Assembly: GCA_026873275.1 (NCBI GenBank)
Contig: JANTUC010000014.1
Span: forward strand, 372,001-436,000
DNA: 64,000 bases
DNA from: Pseudopithomyces maydicus
Lineage: Eukaryota; Ascomycota; Dothideomycetes; Pleosporales; Didymosphaeriaceae
Reading direction: 5' to 3'
Position numbers and translations under genes: made by a program. This document shows positions 43,900 to 56,100 of the stretch, piece by piece. Each line of letters opens with the position of its first letter. The stretch's first letter is position 1. The notes beneath the pieces were generated by a model that searched no databases, had not been told where the DNA came from, and was given only the letters and a program-made list of their open reading frames with translations.

Positions 43900-46627
43900 C
43901 TACGCTTCGTCTAGATCATCGGTGCCTGCAACGTTAAACTTCTTCCGTCCGCCTGAGGTCAAACGTTGGAGGGCGACCTTGTTCGCTTGGTTTCCAACCT
44001 TCTGTTGCATCTTCTCCAATTCCTGTTCTGGGTCATCTGCCTCTGTCTCAGCAAAGCTGAGAACAAGGTGCCTGCCCAACAAATGCGTGCCACGCAGTTG
44101 GTTCACTGCGTTGGCAGCATCACGTTTCGTCGAGAATTCAGCGAAAGCAAAACCACGTGAAGTGGAATCGAACTTTTTCGGCACCCTGACCGAGCGTAAG
44201 GCTCCGTAAGGGGCAAAAAGCGCGCGAACATCCTTTTTCTAAATGGAGATTAGAGGAAATAATTCCGAAATTGAGAGGGGTACTTACAGTAGCTTCGAAG
44301 GGCAAGTTCTTGACAAGGATCTTCGTCCCTGTAGCCTTCTTTGCTGCGTCCTCTTTACGTCGCTCCTCGGCAGCGTCGGCTCCTCTGTGCGAAGCCTGTA
44401 TCTTCAAGGAGTGACCTTCAAGACTGTGACCGTTCATGGCACGCATTGCGGCAGACGCTGTCTCGGAATCACTGAAGTCAACAAACCCATAACCAAGCGA
44501 GAGCACGCCACGCTTTGGGTCTGTCTTAGTCCGGACCACTGCACTACGGAACCCAGCCAACGGCTTGAATGTCTCGGATAGCATTTGTGTCGTGGTCGAG
44601 AAGTTGAGGTTCTTGACGTGAAGTGTGACAGTGTTTGCCGACTGCGGCTCCTCTTCTAATAGATCCTGGGCGGACAGCATGGCACCAGGCTTCTCAGAAG
44701 TGGCAACCGGTGCTGCTGTGGGCACAACGCCTTCCTTGAACAAGTTTTTGGGTGCTTTTTCCAAGTATAATATAGAATCTTTCATCTTTCTGTAGGAAAG
44801 AGACATGAAAGCAGATTTCGCGTGAGCTGCAATCCCATATTCTACAATAGCTGTCATGCCTGCTGGAGGCATTAGGAACCGTCGGATTGTACCGTGCTCC
44901 TCAAAAAGCTGCCGGACTTCCTCTGCTTTCACCCCGTGGGGAATATTCTTCACCAGGATAGCAAGATCGCCCTTAGAACTTCCCTTGAATGCCTCAAGAT
45001 CAACGCCTTGGTTGGCGAAGTAGCCCTTGGTCTCTTGGATAATGTGGGTTTCGGCATGCGCTTGCTTCACGGCAGCGTCTGACGATGTGGGATCCAAGAG
45101 TTCGGCTTTGCTGATGTTCAAACGCTCTGCCACAGTCGAAAGAACAGCGTCGGTATTGAGGTATAACGAATTCCAATTGAAGGCTGCCACTGATGCATTC
45201 TTCTTCCTTAGAACCTCCTTCTGCTTTTTAAGCGGCAGTTTGGAGATGGCGTAATCGTCCAAGGTATCATTGCGCTTGGCTTTCCCAGATATGATGTGAA
45301 GCAATCTTCCTTGGAAGATGACGCCATCGTTCGCGTGGAAAGCCTCGACTGCCTGTTCAGGATCTTGGAACTGGACAAAGGCGAAGCCCTTTCCTTTCCC
45401 ATCGATCTTCTTCGTCGGGACATGGACCTTGACAACGTCAGCAATTGTATCTAAACTGTGCAGTAAATAAAACAAGCATGCCGAGTTGGCTAGTTTCAGA
45501 TAAGAGACACATCTACTAAAATAGTCTCCCGGTCAACCTCATTTGCAAAGCATCAGTTGTCCCTATCTTGGATATTCATCATATAGCCGGAATAAGAAAA
45601 AAATGAAAGATGACCTACCTCTTCAAGCGATCCGTACTTCGCAAACTGTTCGCGTACATCCTCTTCAGTGACATCGAAGTGGAGATTTCGCAGAAACAAT
45701 CTGCCAGTCTGGCGGACTTTGTCTTCTTCCTGAGGTTCAGCGTCACCTCGTTGCTCAGCCTCGACTACTGTGGCTTCGGGCTGTTCAACATTGGTGTGGA
45801 CAGGTTCTTCGACTGCATTTTCAGCTTGTCTGGCCGTCTTGGGCGGAGGTACGTCTTCATCATCCTCAACCAAATCGAGGACTCTGTTCGTCCGTGAGCG
45901 AAGCCAGTCAGCATCTGACACAGGGCCGGCCGCTTCCTCAACAGGCGCATCCGGAAGCTCTTCAGATTCATGCACTTGTGGTTCATCCACAACAGTCTCC
46001 CGTATGAGTGGTTCTGTTTGTGCTGAAGGCCCCTCTCGAGCAGTCCTAGGCTTCTTTGAAAGCACCTGATACTCGTCGTCACTCTCCCCTTCGGGAATAG
46101 TAATATCCTCTGCGATTTCCACGACGGGCGCAGATTGTGTGTCCATCTGTGCCTCCTCGTTTGCCCAAGCCTTCTGCTTGGATGGCGGCTGCATCACATC
46201 GAGGAACTCTTTCAGCTTTGGATCCGATTCGACTTCGTCTCGTTTCCGCTTGAGATTGTTCTCTGTGGAAGGCGGAACGTAATCGTCGTTCCTGGGCATG
46301 CTCTTCTCAAACTTCTGCTGCCGCCGGGACTTGGAAAGCTCCTTGTCGGCAATCTAATACACTGTCAGCCCACGCTCCTGCACAGCCAGTCCGCACACTT
46401 ACTGGTCTTGCTGGCTCGGCAAAAATTTTGGACATACGGATGAAAGATTTGTTGAAGTACTTGATCGCCTTGGAGGCATCCTCAGGCGTCCTGTACCCAA
46501 TGTAGCCGATGCGACGAGCGGGGAAGTACTTGACGTCTGTGACGGGGAACTTGGCGAAGTGCTTGCGCACATCGTCCTCGGAGAACTTGGGCGGTAATCC
46601 GCGAACAAAGATGCGTGAGCTTTCCAT
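43900..46627 (-). CDS. mrd1: Mrd1, multiple-RRM pre-rRNA processing factor
   Basis: Four exons: 46627-46403, 46353-45619, 45427-44288 and 44238-43900, giving 812 residues with every junction in phase 0. Introns are 49, 191 and 49 nt. Five RNA-recognition motifs are seen at about residues 3-75, 297-370, 474-549, 586-669 and 688-765; RNP cores include RIFVRGLP, RLFLRNLHFD, GKGFAFVQF, LGYGFVDF and SRGFAFAEF. A long acidic linker (about 80-290) joins RRM1 to RRM2. In yeast Mrd1 binds pre-rRNA and helps form the small-subunit processome in the nucleolus. The second intron interrupts RRM2; its acceptor at 45428 restores EEVHVPTKK, the expected strand. No residues are missing. Confidence 0.95.
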
Positions 46628-46910
46628 GACTGTAGAGCGTAATGAAGGCCAGCACAAGGAGGGAGTGAGGTCGTAGAGGAGGAGGAAGAGAAAAGGTCTC
46701 GTCGCAGCTTCCCAAAATTTTTAGCTAGCGGCTGCTAGCGAGGGCGCTCGGTCGCGGCCTCCACCTGCCGCCAAGCCCGCGGTTCTCCTGCGCCAGCCCT
46801 GCAACATAAACTCCCCACAACCATATCACTGTAGTTGACTGCTCGCCTGGATTGCTGGTCGTACACCTTCACATAGACACTGTTTTTGACACCACCAGAA
46901 CTCTCTCATC

Positions 46911-47549
46911 ATGGCAAGCGAGAAAGATCTTGCCATCAAGCAAGAGGGTAAGAGTGGTACACTACTCGGATGCCGTGCATCCAAAGTGCAGTCTGTAGGC
47001 CGCTGACACGTGCACAGCTCAGATCAAGTCGGCGGACATGGTAGCAAACCTGGCCCATTGGAGTCGAATGACCTTGCTTACTCGAAGTGCAGAGCGACGA
47101 GATGCAGCAGGAGGCTATTGAAGTCGGTATGTAATTACCTTCGCACCTCGGCCCTGGAGAGGGCTGGCTAACATACCATCATAGCCCAGACAGCAATGGA
47201 GCAATTCTCGATTGAGAAGGTATGAATTCAAAAGTTGCCAAATACGAATATACCTCTAACTCCCTCTTCACCAAGGACATCGCCCAGTACATCAAGAAGG
47301 AGGCAAGTCTGTGCCGGCAGCATGCACCCCCATCAATTGCTAACATAGATCCAGTTCGACAGCCGCAAAGGTGCTACGTGGCATTGCATCGTCGGAAGGA
47401 ACTTCGGTAGTTTCGTGACCCACGGTAGGCCTATTTACTCCAACCTGGAAGGACCCATCTGGGCACATGCTGACCCCCGTGAAGAAACCAAGCACTTCAT
47501 CTACTTCTACCTTGGCCACTGCGCCATCCTGCTTTTCAAAACTCAGTAA
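46911..47549 (+). CDS. nudG: Dynein light chain LC8
   Basis: Seven small exons: 46911-46947, 47018-47040, 47093-47126, 47185-47219, 47276-47302, 47355-47424 and 47485-47549, giving 96 residues. It matches LC8 along its full length: ADMSDEMQQEAIEVA, IEKDIAQYIKKEFDSRKG, then TWHCIVGRNFGSFVTHETKH and FIYFYLGHCAILLFKTQ. LC8 is a dimeric hub that binds the dynein intermediate chain and many partners in cytoplasm and nucleus; the Aspergillus gene is nudG. Six introns interrupt 96 codons, sized about 50-70 nt. The fifth (47303-47354) has a GC donor (GCAAGT) and an AG acceptor, with no in-frame GT alternative. All others are GT..AG. Phases and conserved residues fit at every junction. Confidence 0.96.
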
Positions 47550-48102
47550 GCAACTTAAACATGGACATTGGGACCGTCGATAGTGCGGTACGCTGGAAGC
47601 CCTCTTTTGCTTTAGCCTCATGCTCGGACCATATGGCTCTTACTCACACTATTGCTAGGATGTAAGACGTGTTTTCCCAAGTCGAGATGTCGAGATGTCG
47701 AGAAAGGAGTGATGTAATAGGTTGCGTGGGACCTACTGACATGATCGATACGAGTCTCTTTTCCAAAAGCCATGTCTAGAGGCAGACATGTACCTAATGG
47801 GACGAGTTATATACCACAATCGATTCCTAACTACACTCTTTCTAGTTCGGCCAGACTGTACTTGCGCTATTGCTGGCAAGATCATGTGACACATACCCCG
47901 GGTCGGATCCATTGAACGGTTCGCTTATGAACTAGATTAATGCATGCTTAAGAATTACAAAGATGTATGTAGTAGATACTGCCCCCTTTACACAGAATAG
48001 TTACACGCATGTATCTCAATTCTTCCTATCCAGAACAGAGTCACTAGCCTCTCATATAAATGCAGGATAAACGCCATCGCTATGCCAGTTAAAAGAAAGG
48101 GT
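47550..48102. other. Convergent 3' intergenic region
   Basis: This 0.55-kb stretch lies between the LC8 stop codon and the stop codon of the convergent RMD1-family gene. No gene is supported. Confidence 0.55.
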
Positions 48103-50014
48103 TCAAGGGCCAATCATCGCTTTTGCCGTTTTGAGAGTCCAAGCAACCGACCTGCCCATCAAAAGCGTTGGGCCCGCAACCGACGAACGACGCAGTTCGG
48201 CAACATCAACGGCTTTTCCCTTGCCATGGAGGATAGCAAAGCGAAGTAGTACCTGCATGGTAATCAGCGAGTAATCTTGCGATGGGGAGAAAGACGACGT
48301 TTTTTCGACCAGAGATGACCCTGGCCTTTCATTCTTGGTTCACACAATAAAATTGGAAACTTACCTCAAGGCATGTAACACAGATGGAAATGACGATGAG
48401 GAAAATGATGATCCACGTGATCCTTGTCATCTTCTTGTCGGATATGGAATCGGAAAGTATTTCGCCAAGATCCAAGAATACACGACACCGTTCATTGAGT
48501 ACTTGAATGCGCGGTTTGATCTCGAGGTATTCGCGGACGGCGGTGTAGAGAGGGTGGAGAGTGGGCTCCGAGTCCCAGAAAAGTTAGGTGTGTCGAGCAT
48601 GTTGGACGCTATCGACACCGTGATTAGCAGTGAATGGGTGGGAATAAGATAAAGAGTAGTTCACTTACAGAGATTGACATCAACACGAGAAGTAAAGAGT
48701 TGGCCAATCATCTTCACAACATCTGTTCTAGCCATGCCGAGTTTCCCGGTCAAGGCGAGGCGTTTGGGCACATACTGTGCACTCATCATAGTCCTTGCCA
48801 TGCCCTCCTCAAATAGCGAGAGCTTTGTACTCTGTGCGATAGCATGGGACATGGCCAGCTTGATCATATGGTCTCCACTCTTCAGCGTGATCATGTCGTT
48901 ATATACTCGCGGTCTTTGAATCTCCGGGTTGTATTCGAAATGGAACTCCTCGGTTTCGAAATCTGATTCGTCCAAGGGCCGCGTCGCAAGCAAGATGTTC
49001 GTTGAGGAGGTAGAAAAGGTAAGGTCGGCAAGGATGTCCTTCTCTTGCTTCTCGGTAAAATTCCAGAAAACGACGACACCGTAGGAGAAGACGAACATTT
49101 CACCGAACGAGAGGGCATTGGGCGGGACGCGGGAGCCATGTAGACCGTCATGGATATCGTGGGAAGGAGAGTGAAATTCGGAAGGGGAATGGGAGGGTGG
49201 TAGGTGGGCCGAAGGGTCTTCCTCGTCACCATGACGGACGCTGTAGTCTTCCGAGTCCTCGAAATAGCCTTCGCTGTGCTCCCTGCGCTCATTCCGCTCA
49301 ATCTCTTCATCGAGCACGGTTTTACCACCCGGGCTCTTCAGCGCAGGACTACTTCGTACGCGGTAGCCGTCGTTGCCTGGAAGGAGCGGCAGGTGGTATA
49401 CGCAGTAGAGGCAATCGTCGTAGAGCTTAGTGCGGGCGCTGTGCTGCGTCTTGACGAATTCGGCGGTGCTCTTCATCTTGTATGCCTGTGCTGTACAGTA
49501 TGCTGTGACCCTAGATAGCTTCTCTGCTCTTCGCGCCTTGGGCAACCTTTCGGCGTAACTCTTGTCTTTGGGTCCGCCCTTTGTTGTGCGCCGAGCCAGG
49601 ACCTCGTCGGTGGGGGGCCCTCGTCTTCGTCATCAAAGTCGCCCTTCTCATCGTCATCATCGTCTTGTTGGGTGTCCGGCAGCAGAACCAGTTTCTCGCT
49701 CAGTTTGCTTGTGCGCGAGGGCATGTGGGCGGGTATCAAGCGGCCGGTGAGCTTGGGGTCGAGCGGATGTCGACCGCTAGGTGTGCGTGTATGCATCATG
49801 GGGCGGTGGCCGGGGGGCCGCGACGTTGGGCCGAAGGGATGTCTGAAGCGTACTGGAGGATGTTGTCGACAGAGATCAGTTTTGCTCCACCTCCCGGCCG
49901 AAATTGACCCGTATCCTGTCGTTGGGCTAAGACTGGTCGGCGCGGAGGTGCGTCACGGGTGTCGGTCATCAACACTGTAGGGTTTCTTTTGGACTTGGCC
50001 GTTGGGGCGCTCAT
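48103..50014 (-). CDS. RMD1: RMD1/DUF155-family membrane protein; three single-base frame breaks
   Basis: Exons 50014-48669, 48608-48365 and 48252-48103; introns of 60 and 112 nt with GTAAGT donors. If the three frame breaks are ignored, the gene would encode about 580 residues. Recognisable parts in order: an N-terminal disordered region (MSAPTAKSK, RMSQRQD-like LAQRQDTGQFRPGGGAKL), an acidic stretch, DEVLARRTTKGG, then the DUF155 domain (AYCTAQAYKMK, FGEMFVFSYGVVVFWNFTEK, HAIAQSTKLSLFEE) and the C-terminal NERCRVFLDLGEILSDS with a membrane segment (WIIIFLIVISICVTCLEV). Frame changes are needed at homopolymers 49800-49816 (G), 49612-49620 (G/C) and 48579-48582 (A); each looks like one missing base. 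Yeast RMD1 and RMND1 relatives are linked to meiotic division or mitochondrial translation. Coding constraint elsewhere is intact, so this is either an uncorrected sequence or a very young pseudogene. Confidence 0.85.
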
Positions 50015-50493
50015 GGGCCCTTGGAGTAACTTGAAGGAGTCCATTTCGGCGAGCGTGTACGCGCAAGTCGGAGCGAGGTGGACTAGCAATGTGCGCCAGT
50101 AGCAACAGCTCAATGCACAGGCATTATTGATGGTGAATTTGTTCCAAGCATGCGTCTTGGATTACCCGCATGTGGAGCTCGGAGCCAAGTGTGGCTGAGC
50201 CATGACGAAACAGCCACTTGGCGCCAACCTCACTCGTGTGCAGCATCCCAACAAGCATACATTCAGGCCACTTGCCACTCTCTCTTACGCCCGCCGCACC
50301 ATATATCCCGTGTAGCAGCCCGAACTTGCTCTTCGCACTCACGAACCAGCAATTCCCATCAAGTACAAACCCATACCTTCCGTGTCTGTGCGCGCGCCGA
50401 CTTGCATCCTCAGTAAACCAATCAACTGCACTAGCTAGTGTACCACCTACACCGCGGATACTGGAGACGCCGTAACGGCAAGATCGCTACACC
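50015..50493. promoter_or_regulatory. Divergent promoter region
   Basis: This 479-nt stretch separates the starts of the RMD1-family gene (-) and the zinc-ribbon gene (+). No distinct motif was identified. Confidence 0.4.
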
Positions 50494-50929
50494 ATGTTTT
50501 TCTTCTTCACGTGTGGAACGCACAGTGTGTACACCCCTATATACCCTCCGCGGCCCATCACCGTCGCAACTTGAAGCACCAGCATGCTAACCGTCGCCAG
50601 CCTTCTCATCCCGCCTTTCCGGTGCGGAGAACCTGACCTTCCAATGCCAAAACTGCGGTAACTTCTCCGCCCGCCCGATGAAGCGCTGGGAATGGTTCAC
50701 CTTTTGCTTCATCCCCGTCATACCTTTCTCGTTCAAACCGTACAAGGAGGTCGGCTGTCACATTTGCAACTTTTGGCAGGACATCAAATATCGACCAGAT
50801 GTCCAAGCACAGCTGGGTGGAGGCGCACCGCCGCAGCAGCAAGGGTACCAGATGGGTGGTCATGAACAAGGAACAGGAAAGCCCGGCTATGGGCCGCCCC
50901 CTGCCGGCGTCCCGCATCAATACCAGTAG
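50494..50929 (+). CDS. Small zinc-ribbon protein
   Basis: Two exons, 50494-50524 and 50601-50929, give 119 residues. The intron (76 nt) has a GTGTGT donor, a TGCTAAC branch site and a CGCCAG acceptor. The start MFFFFTCGTHTFSSR and the two CxxC knuckles (FQCQNCGNFS and GCHICNFWQDIKYRPD) with the intervening hydrophobic WEWFTFCFIPVIPFSF define a zinc-ribbon family widespread in ascomycetes, often with a Gly/Pro/Gln-rich tail as here. The hydrophobic segment between the knuckles may associate with a membrane. Function is unknown. Confidence 0.85.
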
Positions 50930-51851
50930 GCCTGGAGGCGAAAGAGGACACAGCAGTAGTTGGTGTTGGAGTACGATGGGTGCGATTCGAGTCTACACGA
51001 TATCCTCTCTCCTTTGTCTTTGTCTTTTACGTTTCGGAGTTGAAGGGACGACAGATACCATGGGTCGCTTTTATTAAATTGTTTTACTACTTCTATCCTG
51101 ATGTATAGGTTTAGGATCGCAACTAAGTTTCTTTTGTGGGTTACTGGTATGCCATGCAGTCATAATCCAATATGGGCTCATAGGCTGTAGGCGTTGCGGA
51201 TGTGAAGCTGCCAAAGATCAGTTCTGTTCTGTCTTCGCTGCATAAAAATTCACCATCTTTTCCCCACGTGTATTGCACGTACCCCGAGTATGGCTAATGT
51301 GAATAGTAGCGCGAAAAGGTAGACGTGTTTTGGGGACCAACGTGGTGGTTTGGAAACGCTGTGGCGTTGCGCGAGCCTACTTGCTCGGGAGGATGAGTAG
51401 CGTGTCCGCGACATTGTGATACGGTGTGTTGACAGATGGTTCTTATATGTATGCCATTCTGGAATGCACAGCTGCTGGCCTATATCTATATGCAAGCGTG
51501 GCTAGGCTCCAGTATTCGGTGATATGAATCATCGCTGGTTGGAAAGTTCTAGACAACAATGCTAGGTGGCCTTGACAATGAATTGTGTCAAACTACCTAC
51601 AAAGTATGTAGGAATATTTCAGAGTTCAAGATTAAAACAACCCGTCGTTAAGTATGCTTAGAGAGGGTAAGCATGAGCTGTGCACCAGTGTGGGGGTGCA
51701 TGCATAGGGCTGGCCGTCGACGCGGCAAGTCTAACCGGCTATGACATGGCATCCGACGAACGGCTCATGCAGCTCTCTTCCCCACCACCAGCCAGCATGT
51801 CCCCATCCCACCCCAGGCCGCCCTGAGCTTTCTGCGCAGACATCGCACGCC
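50930..51851. other. Intergenic region with one candidate small ORF
   Basis: This 0.92-kb stretch lies between two plus-strand genes. Apart from the minus-strand candidate at 51250-51414 nothing is recognised. The last 300 nt should hold the nitrilase promoter. Confidence 0.5.
51250..51414 (-). CDS. Candidate 54-aa single-helix membrane protein
   Basis: An ATG-started ORF of 54 codons (MSRTRYSSSRASRLAQRHSV) with a basic, Ser-rich N-terminal half and one clear transmembrane helix (VYLFALLFTLAILGVRAI) near the C-terminus. The design resembles a tail-anchored protein. There is no family match I can name, and the ORF may be chance. Confidence 0.3.
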   Translation of the reverse strand: MSRTRYSSSRASRLAQRHSVSKPPRWSPKHVYLFALLFTLAILGVRAIHVGKRW

Positions 51852-52766
51852 ATGACATCCCTCCTCAAGCAATCCGTCAAGCTTGCCCTGGTCCAGCTCG
51901 CCTGCACCGCCGACAAAGCCCACAACCTCGCCCACGCACGCACCAAAGTGCTTGAGGCAACCAAGCGCGGGGCAAAGATCGTCGTCCTGCCCGAATGCTT
52001 CAATAGCCCGTACGGCACAAAGTACTTCCCGCAGTACGCCGAGACCCTCCTGCCCTCGCCGCCCACCGAAGACCAATCGCCCACCTACCACGCCCTCTCC
52101 AAGCTCGCCCGCGAGGCCAATGCCTACATTGTCGGCGGAAGCATCCCCGAGCTCGTCCACGATGAGGGCGCAAACGACGCCAAGGATGGAAAGAAGTGGT
52201 ACAACACCAATTTGACCTTCGCACCCACCGGCGAGCTGCTGGCCTCGCATCGTAAAGTCCACCTCTTTGACATCGACATCCCCGGCAAGATCAAGTTCAA
52301 GGAGTCGGACGTGCTCTCTCCAGGAAACAAGATCACCCTCGTCGACCTGCCCGAATATGGAAAGATTGCCATCGCTATCTGCTACGACATCCGCTTCCCC
52401 GAGCTCGCCACCATCGCCGCCCGCAAAGGCGCCTTTCTGCTGCTGTACCCGGGCGCCTTCAACATGACCACAGGCGCCCTGCACTGGGAGCTGCAGGCAC
52501 GGGCTAGGGCCATGGATAATCAGGTCTTTGTGGGACTGTGCAGTCCGAGCAGAGACATGCAGGCCGAGTACAATGCATGGGGGCACAGCTTGATAGTCGA
52601 CCCGAATGCTGAGGTATTGGAACAATTGGACGAGAAGGAGGGCATTGTGCTGCAGGAGCTAAAGGCAGGAAGGATAGAAGAGGTCCGGAAAGGAATCCCT
52701 CTGTATACACAGAGGAGATTTGATGTGTATCCGGACGTAAGCGAAGGAGGCAGGTTCAAGGAATAA
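51852..52766 (+). CDS. Nitrilase-superfamily amidase (Nit2/Nit3 type)
   Basis: A single exon of 304 residues from the ATG at 51852 (MTSLLKQSVKLALVQL). The Glu-Lys-Cys triad is visible: Glu in VVLPECFNSPY, Lys in SHRKVHLFDIDIPG, Cys in IAICYDIRFPEL. These motifs are those of Nit2-like omega-amidases and the related yeast Nit3, which hydrolyse alpha-ketoglutaramate-type or deaminated glutathione substrates in cytosol or mitochondria. An in-frame ATG at 51741 would add 37 residues of Pro/His-rich sequence; I consider it part of the leader. The whole opposite strand is also open, a composition effect. Confidence 0.93.
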   Translation: MTSLLKQSVKLALVQLACTADKAHNLAHARTKVLEATKRGAKIVVLPECFNSPYGTKYFPQYAETLLPSPPTEDQSPTYHALSKLAREANAYIVGGSIPELVHDEGANDAKDGKKWYNTNLTFAPTGELLASHRKVHLFDIDIPGKIKFKESDVLSPGNKITLVDLPEYGKIAIAICYDIRFPELATIAARKGAFLLLYPGAFNMTTGALHWELQARARAMDNQVFVGLCSPSRDMQAEYNAWGHSLIVDPNAEVLEQLDEKEGIVLQELKAGRIEEVRKGIPLYTQRRFDVYPDVSEGGRFKE

Positions 52767-53172
52767 TGACTACAGGCTAGAGCCTACGATTCTGCAGGAA
52801 TACACATCCTTGTAAATACCTCCCTGCGTAAATACCATCCTTCTAGGCAAACTTGACCAATCTCGTGCGACTACTGCAATATAGATGATTTACACTGCAA
52901 CCCCGCTCGGCGGAACCAAATTTCTCCGTGTCCATACCGCAACGAGCGACACCTACTCGGTCCATGGGATCCTTGCCGTACAATATGATGTAGAGAGAAA
53001 CTTTTCATATGGTACGGCTCATCAATGACAGGAATTGTGGCGTGGGATGTGCAGGCGAACCGGCCAGGTCGGAAAAGTTCTGCATTTCGGACGAGCATTG
53101 GATCGAGTACAATAAGAACTCGTGTCTGCTCATATGAGAGCTCGTCCCGTTAGACTAAATCCCTAGGACACG
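52767..53172. promoter_or_regulatory. Intergenic, promoter of the GH35 gene
   Basis: This 0.4-kb stretch lies between two plus-strand genes. It should hold the nitrilase 3' UTR and the beta-galactosidase promoter. No distinctive motif was identified. Confidence 0.4.
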
Positions 53173-56100
53173 ATGAGGGTCAGTCAATCTCTTCTGCGGC
53201 TTACGCTGGCATGGTTTGGGAGTGAACTTGCTGCTGGGCGAGCCTTGAGTGGTACGCCACACGATCTCGTCATTAGCGAGGAGCGTGCTCTTCAAGACAT
53301 TGTAGGTTAGCCTTGGAGAATCGATGCTCGATCTTGACCGTAGCTAGGTAACATGGGATGAGCATTCACTCTTCGTGCATGGCAAACGTGTCAATTTTTG
53401 GGGTGGAGAGTTCCATCCCTTTCGGTATGTCTGATGAATTTGTTCTGCATCCGGAGATTGATATCATTGAAGATTGCCTGTACCCGGACTCTGGCTGGAT
53501 ATTTTCCAGAAGATCAGAGCGATGGGGTACAATGGCGTGAGCTTCTACTCAGCATGGGTTCTGCATGAACCAAAACCGGGGGCGTTCCAAGCTGAAGGCC
53601 TGTTTGATTGGGAGCCCTATTTCGAAGCTGCGAAACAGGCAGGGGTCTATCTAGTGGCTGTAAATATCTTCATAACTTCACAACTCGAGCTATCCTAACG
53701 TAGACACAGCGTCCGGGTCCGTACATCAATGCGGAGGTCCATGGTGGGGGCTTTCCTGGGTGGCTTCAACGTATCAAAGGCAACTTACGTACACCCGACG
53801 CCGACTATCAAGCAGCATCAAAGCACTACATCGAATCCATCACTCCGATCTTGGCAAAGGCTCAAATCACCAACGGTGGGCCGATCATACTCTTCCAGCC
53901 CGAGAACGAGTATTCCAAGGGTATGAACAACGTTACGTTCCCGGATGCAGACTACATGAATGGTCTCATGAAACAATTTCGGGATTTAGGCATCGTCGTT
54001 CCCTTCATCAACAATGTTGCATGGCCTAGTGGAATCAATGCCCCGGGAACAGATGCCCCAGTAGACATATACGGTCACAATTCTTACCCGCTTGGCATGA
54101 ACTGTTCGGACCCGAGCAACTGGGTTGATGGTGCACTGCCTGCAGGGTGGAGAAAGACTCATCTAGAGCAGAGCCCAAACACACCTTATCTGCTTGTAGA
54201 GTATCAGGGCGGTGCGTTTCAGCCCTGGGGTGGGGATGGATTTGAAAAATGTGCAGAATTCATCAATCATGAGTTTGAGCGCATCTTCTATAAGAACAAT
54301 ATCGCTGCTGGATCTACCATCAGTAATTACTACATGGTGCGTCGAACTCAACAGTGTTCAGAAATCCCCTAATCTCAAACAGACTTTCGGTGGGACCAAT
54401 TGGGGTAACCTCGGCCATGCAGATGGATACACATCGTATGACTATGGTGCTGCTATTACCGAAGAGCGTCAAGTACATCGTGAGAAATATAGTGAAGCCA
54501 AGCTCATTGCTAACTTTGTGGCTGCCTCGGGAGATGCGCTTGCATCTGCTACACCTGGATACAATCAAACTGGGGTCTTTGCAGATAACAATGATATAAC
54601 AGTAACTCCGCTCATTGGTAAGAAAACTAAGTTCTATGTTACACGGTAAGATCTTGCCCCCTTGTGCATGGCAACTGAATCTCACGGGGCATAGTCAATT
54701 GAAATATAACTCCATGCGCTCGGTACCGTACAAGCTCAAACTGCCAACGAGCGCTGGGAATATCACTATTCCACAACTTGGTGGAACGCTCTCCCTACAC
54801 GGTCGCGATTCCAAGATCCATGTTACTGACTTCGAAGCCGGTGGTTACAACATACTGTACTCTTCCGCTGAAATCTTCACATGGAAGAAACACGGCACTA
54901 GGACAACTCTTGTGGTATATGGGGGGCCAAATGAGCGCCATGAGTTAGCAGTGTCCAATACCAGTGGAGCAACCGCAGTGGAAGGCTCTGGCATCAAATT
55001 CTCCAACCGTAATAAAAACACGATTCTTCATTGGGAGTCAAAACCCGAGAGAAGAGTTGTGCGAGTTGGGTCGAATCTCTACATCATCGTTCTGGATCGG
55101 AACTCTGCATACGATTATTGGACAGTGAATTCCGAGGGTAGTGGCTATCCCCATGAGCTTACACCATCATCTGAACTCATTGTCAAGGCTGGATATCTGC
55201 TTCGGACAGCATCAATCTCCGGTAATACGATCCACCTGAAGGGCGACATCAACGCGACTACTACGGTAGAAGTTGTAGCAGGTGCCCATCAGGGTATCAG
55301 CGGTCTAAACTTCAACGGCGATAGACTCAAGACAGCTCTCGACCGCAACGGATTCCTCAAAGCCACAATCAAGTTTTCCGCTCCAAATTTGAAGCTGCCA
55401 ACCTTGAGCTCTCTATCCTGGAAGTCCATCGACACACTACCTGAACTAAGCGCTGGATACGACGACTCGGCATGGCCAGACGCAGACCACACCGAAACTA
55501 ACAACACCTATTGGCCCCTCACGACACCCACGGTCCTTTGGGGCGCAGAGTACGGGTTCCACGCCGGCTCTCTCGTGACGCGCGGCCACTTTGTGGCCAC
55601 TGGGGACGAAACCTTTATCCATCTCAATGTATCTGGAGGTTCGGCTTTCGCGTTTTCCGCATGGGTCAATTCGACGTTCATCGGTTCCTGGAGCGGTACC
55701 GGCGAGGCGAAAATCGCAAATTTGACTCTTGACGTACCCAAGCTGATCAAAGGCAAAGACTATGTTATAACGGTGTATACCGATAATATGGGACACAATG
55801 GTAACTGGAATGTGGGTTACAATGAGATGAAAACCCCGCGCGGTATCGTCGGGTACTCTTTCCCAGGGCATACTCCTGCTACTTCGAACAGTACGTATTG
55901 TCCCGACACCAGTTCACGCAGTTCACACATCTCCGAATATGCATGTCCCAAAATTGGGAGACAATTCTAAACAACCCAATACAATCCAATCTGTGCTAAC
56001 TTCACATTAGGCACATCTCGCGCTCCTGACGGCATCAAGTGGAAAATAACCGGCAACCTAGGCGGCGAAGATTACCACGGCGGTGTCCGCGGCCCCCTCA

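Noticed and set aside
51765..52625. 286-codon antisense ORF opposite the nitrilase
   Set aside because: The sense frame carries the complete catalytic triad; the antisense frame has no domain.
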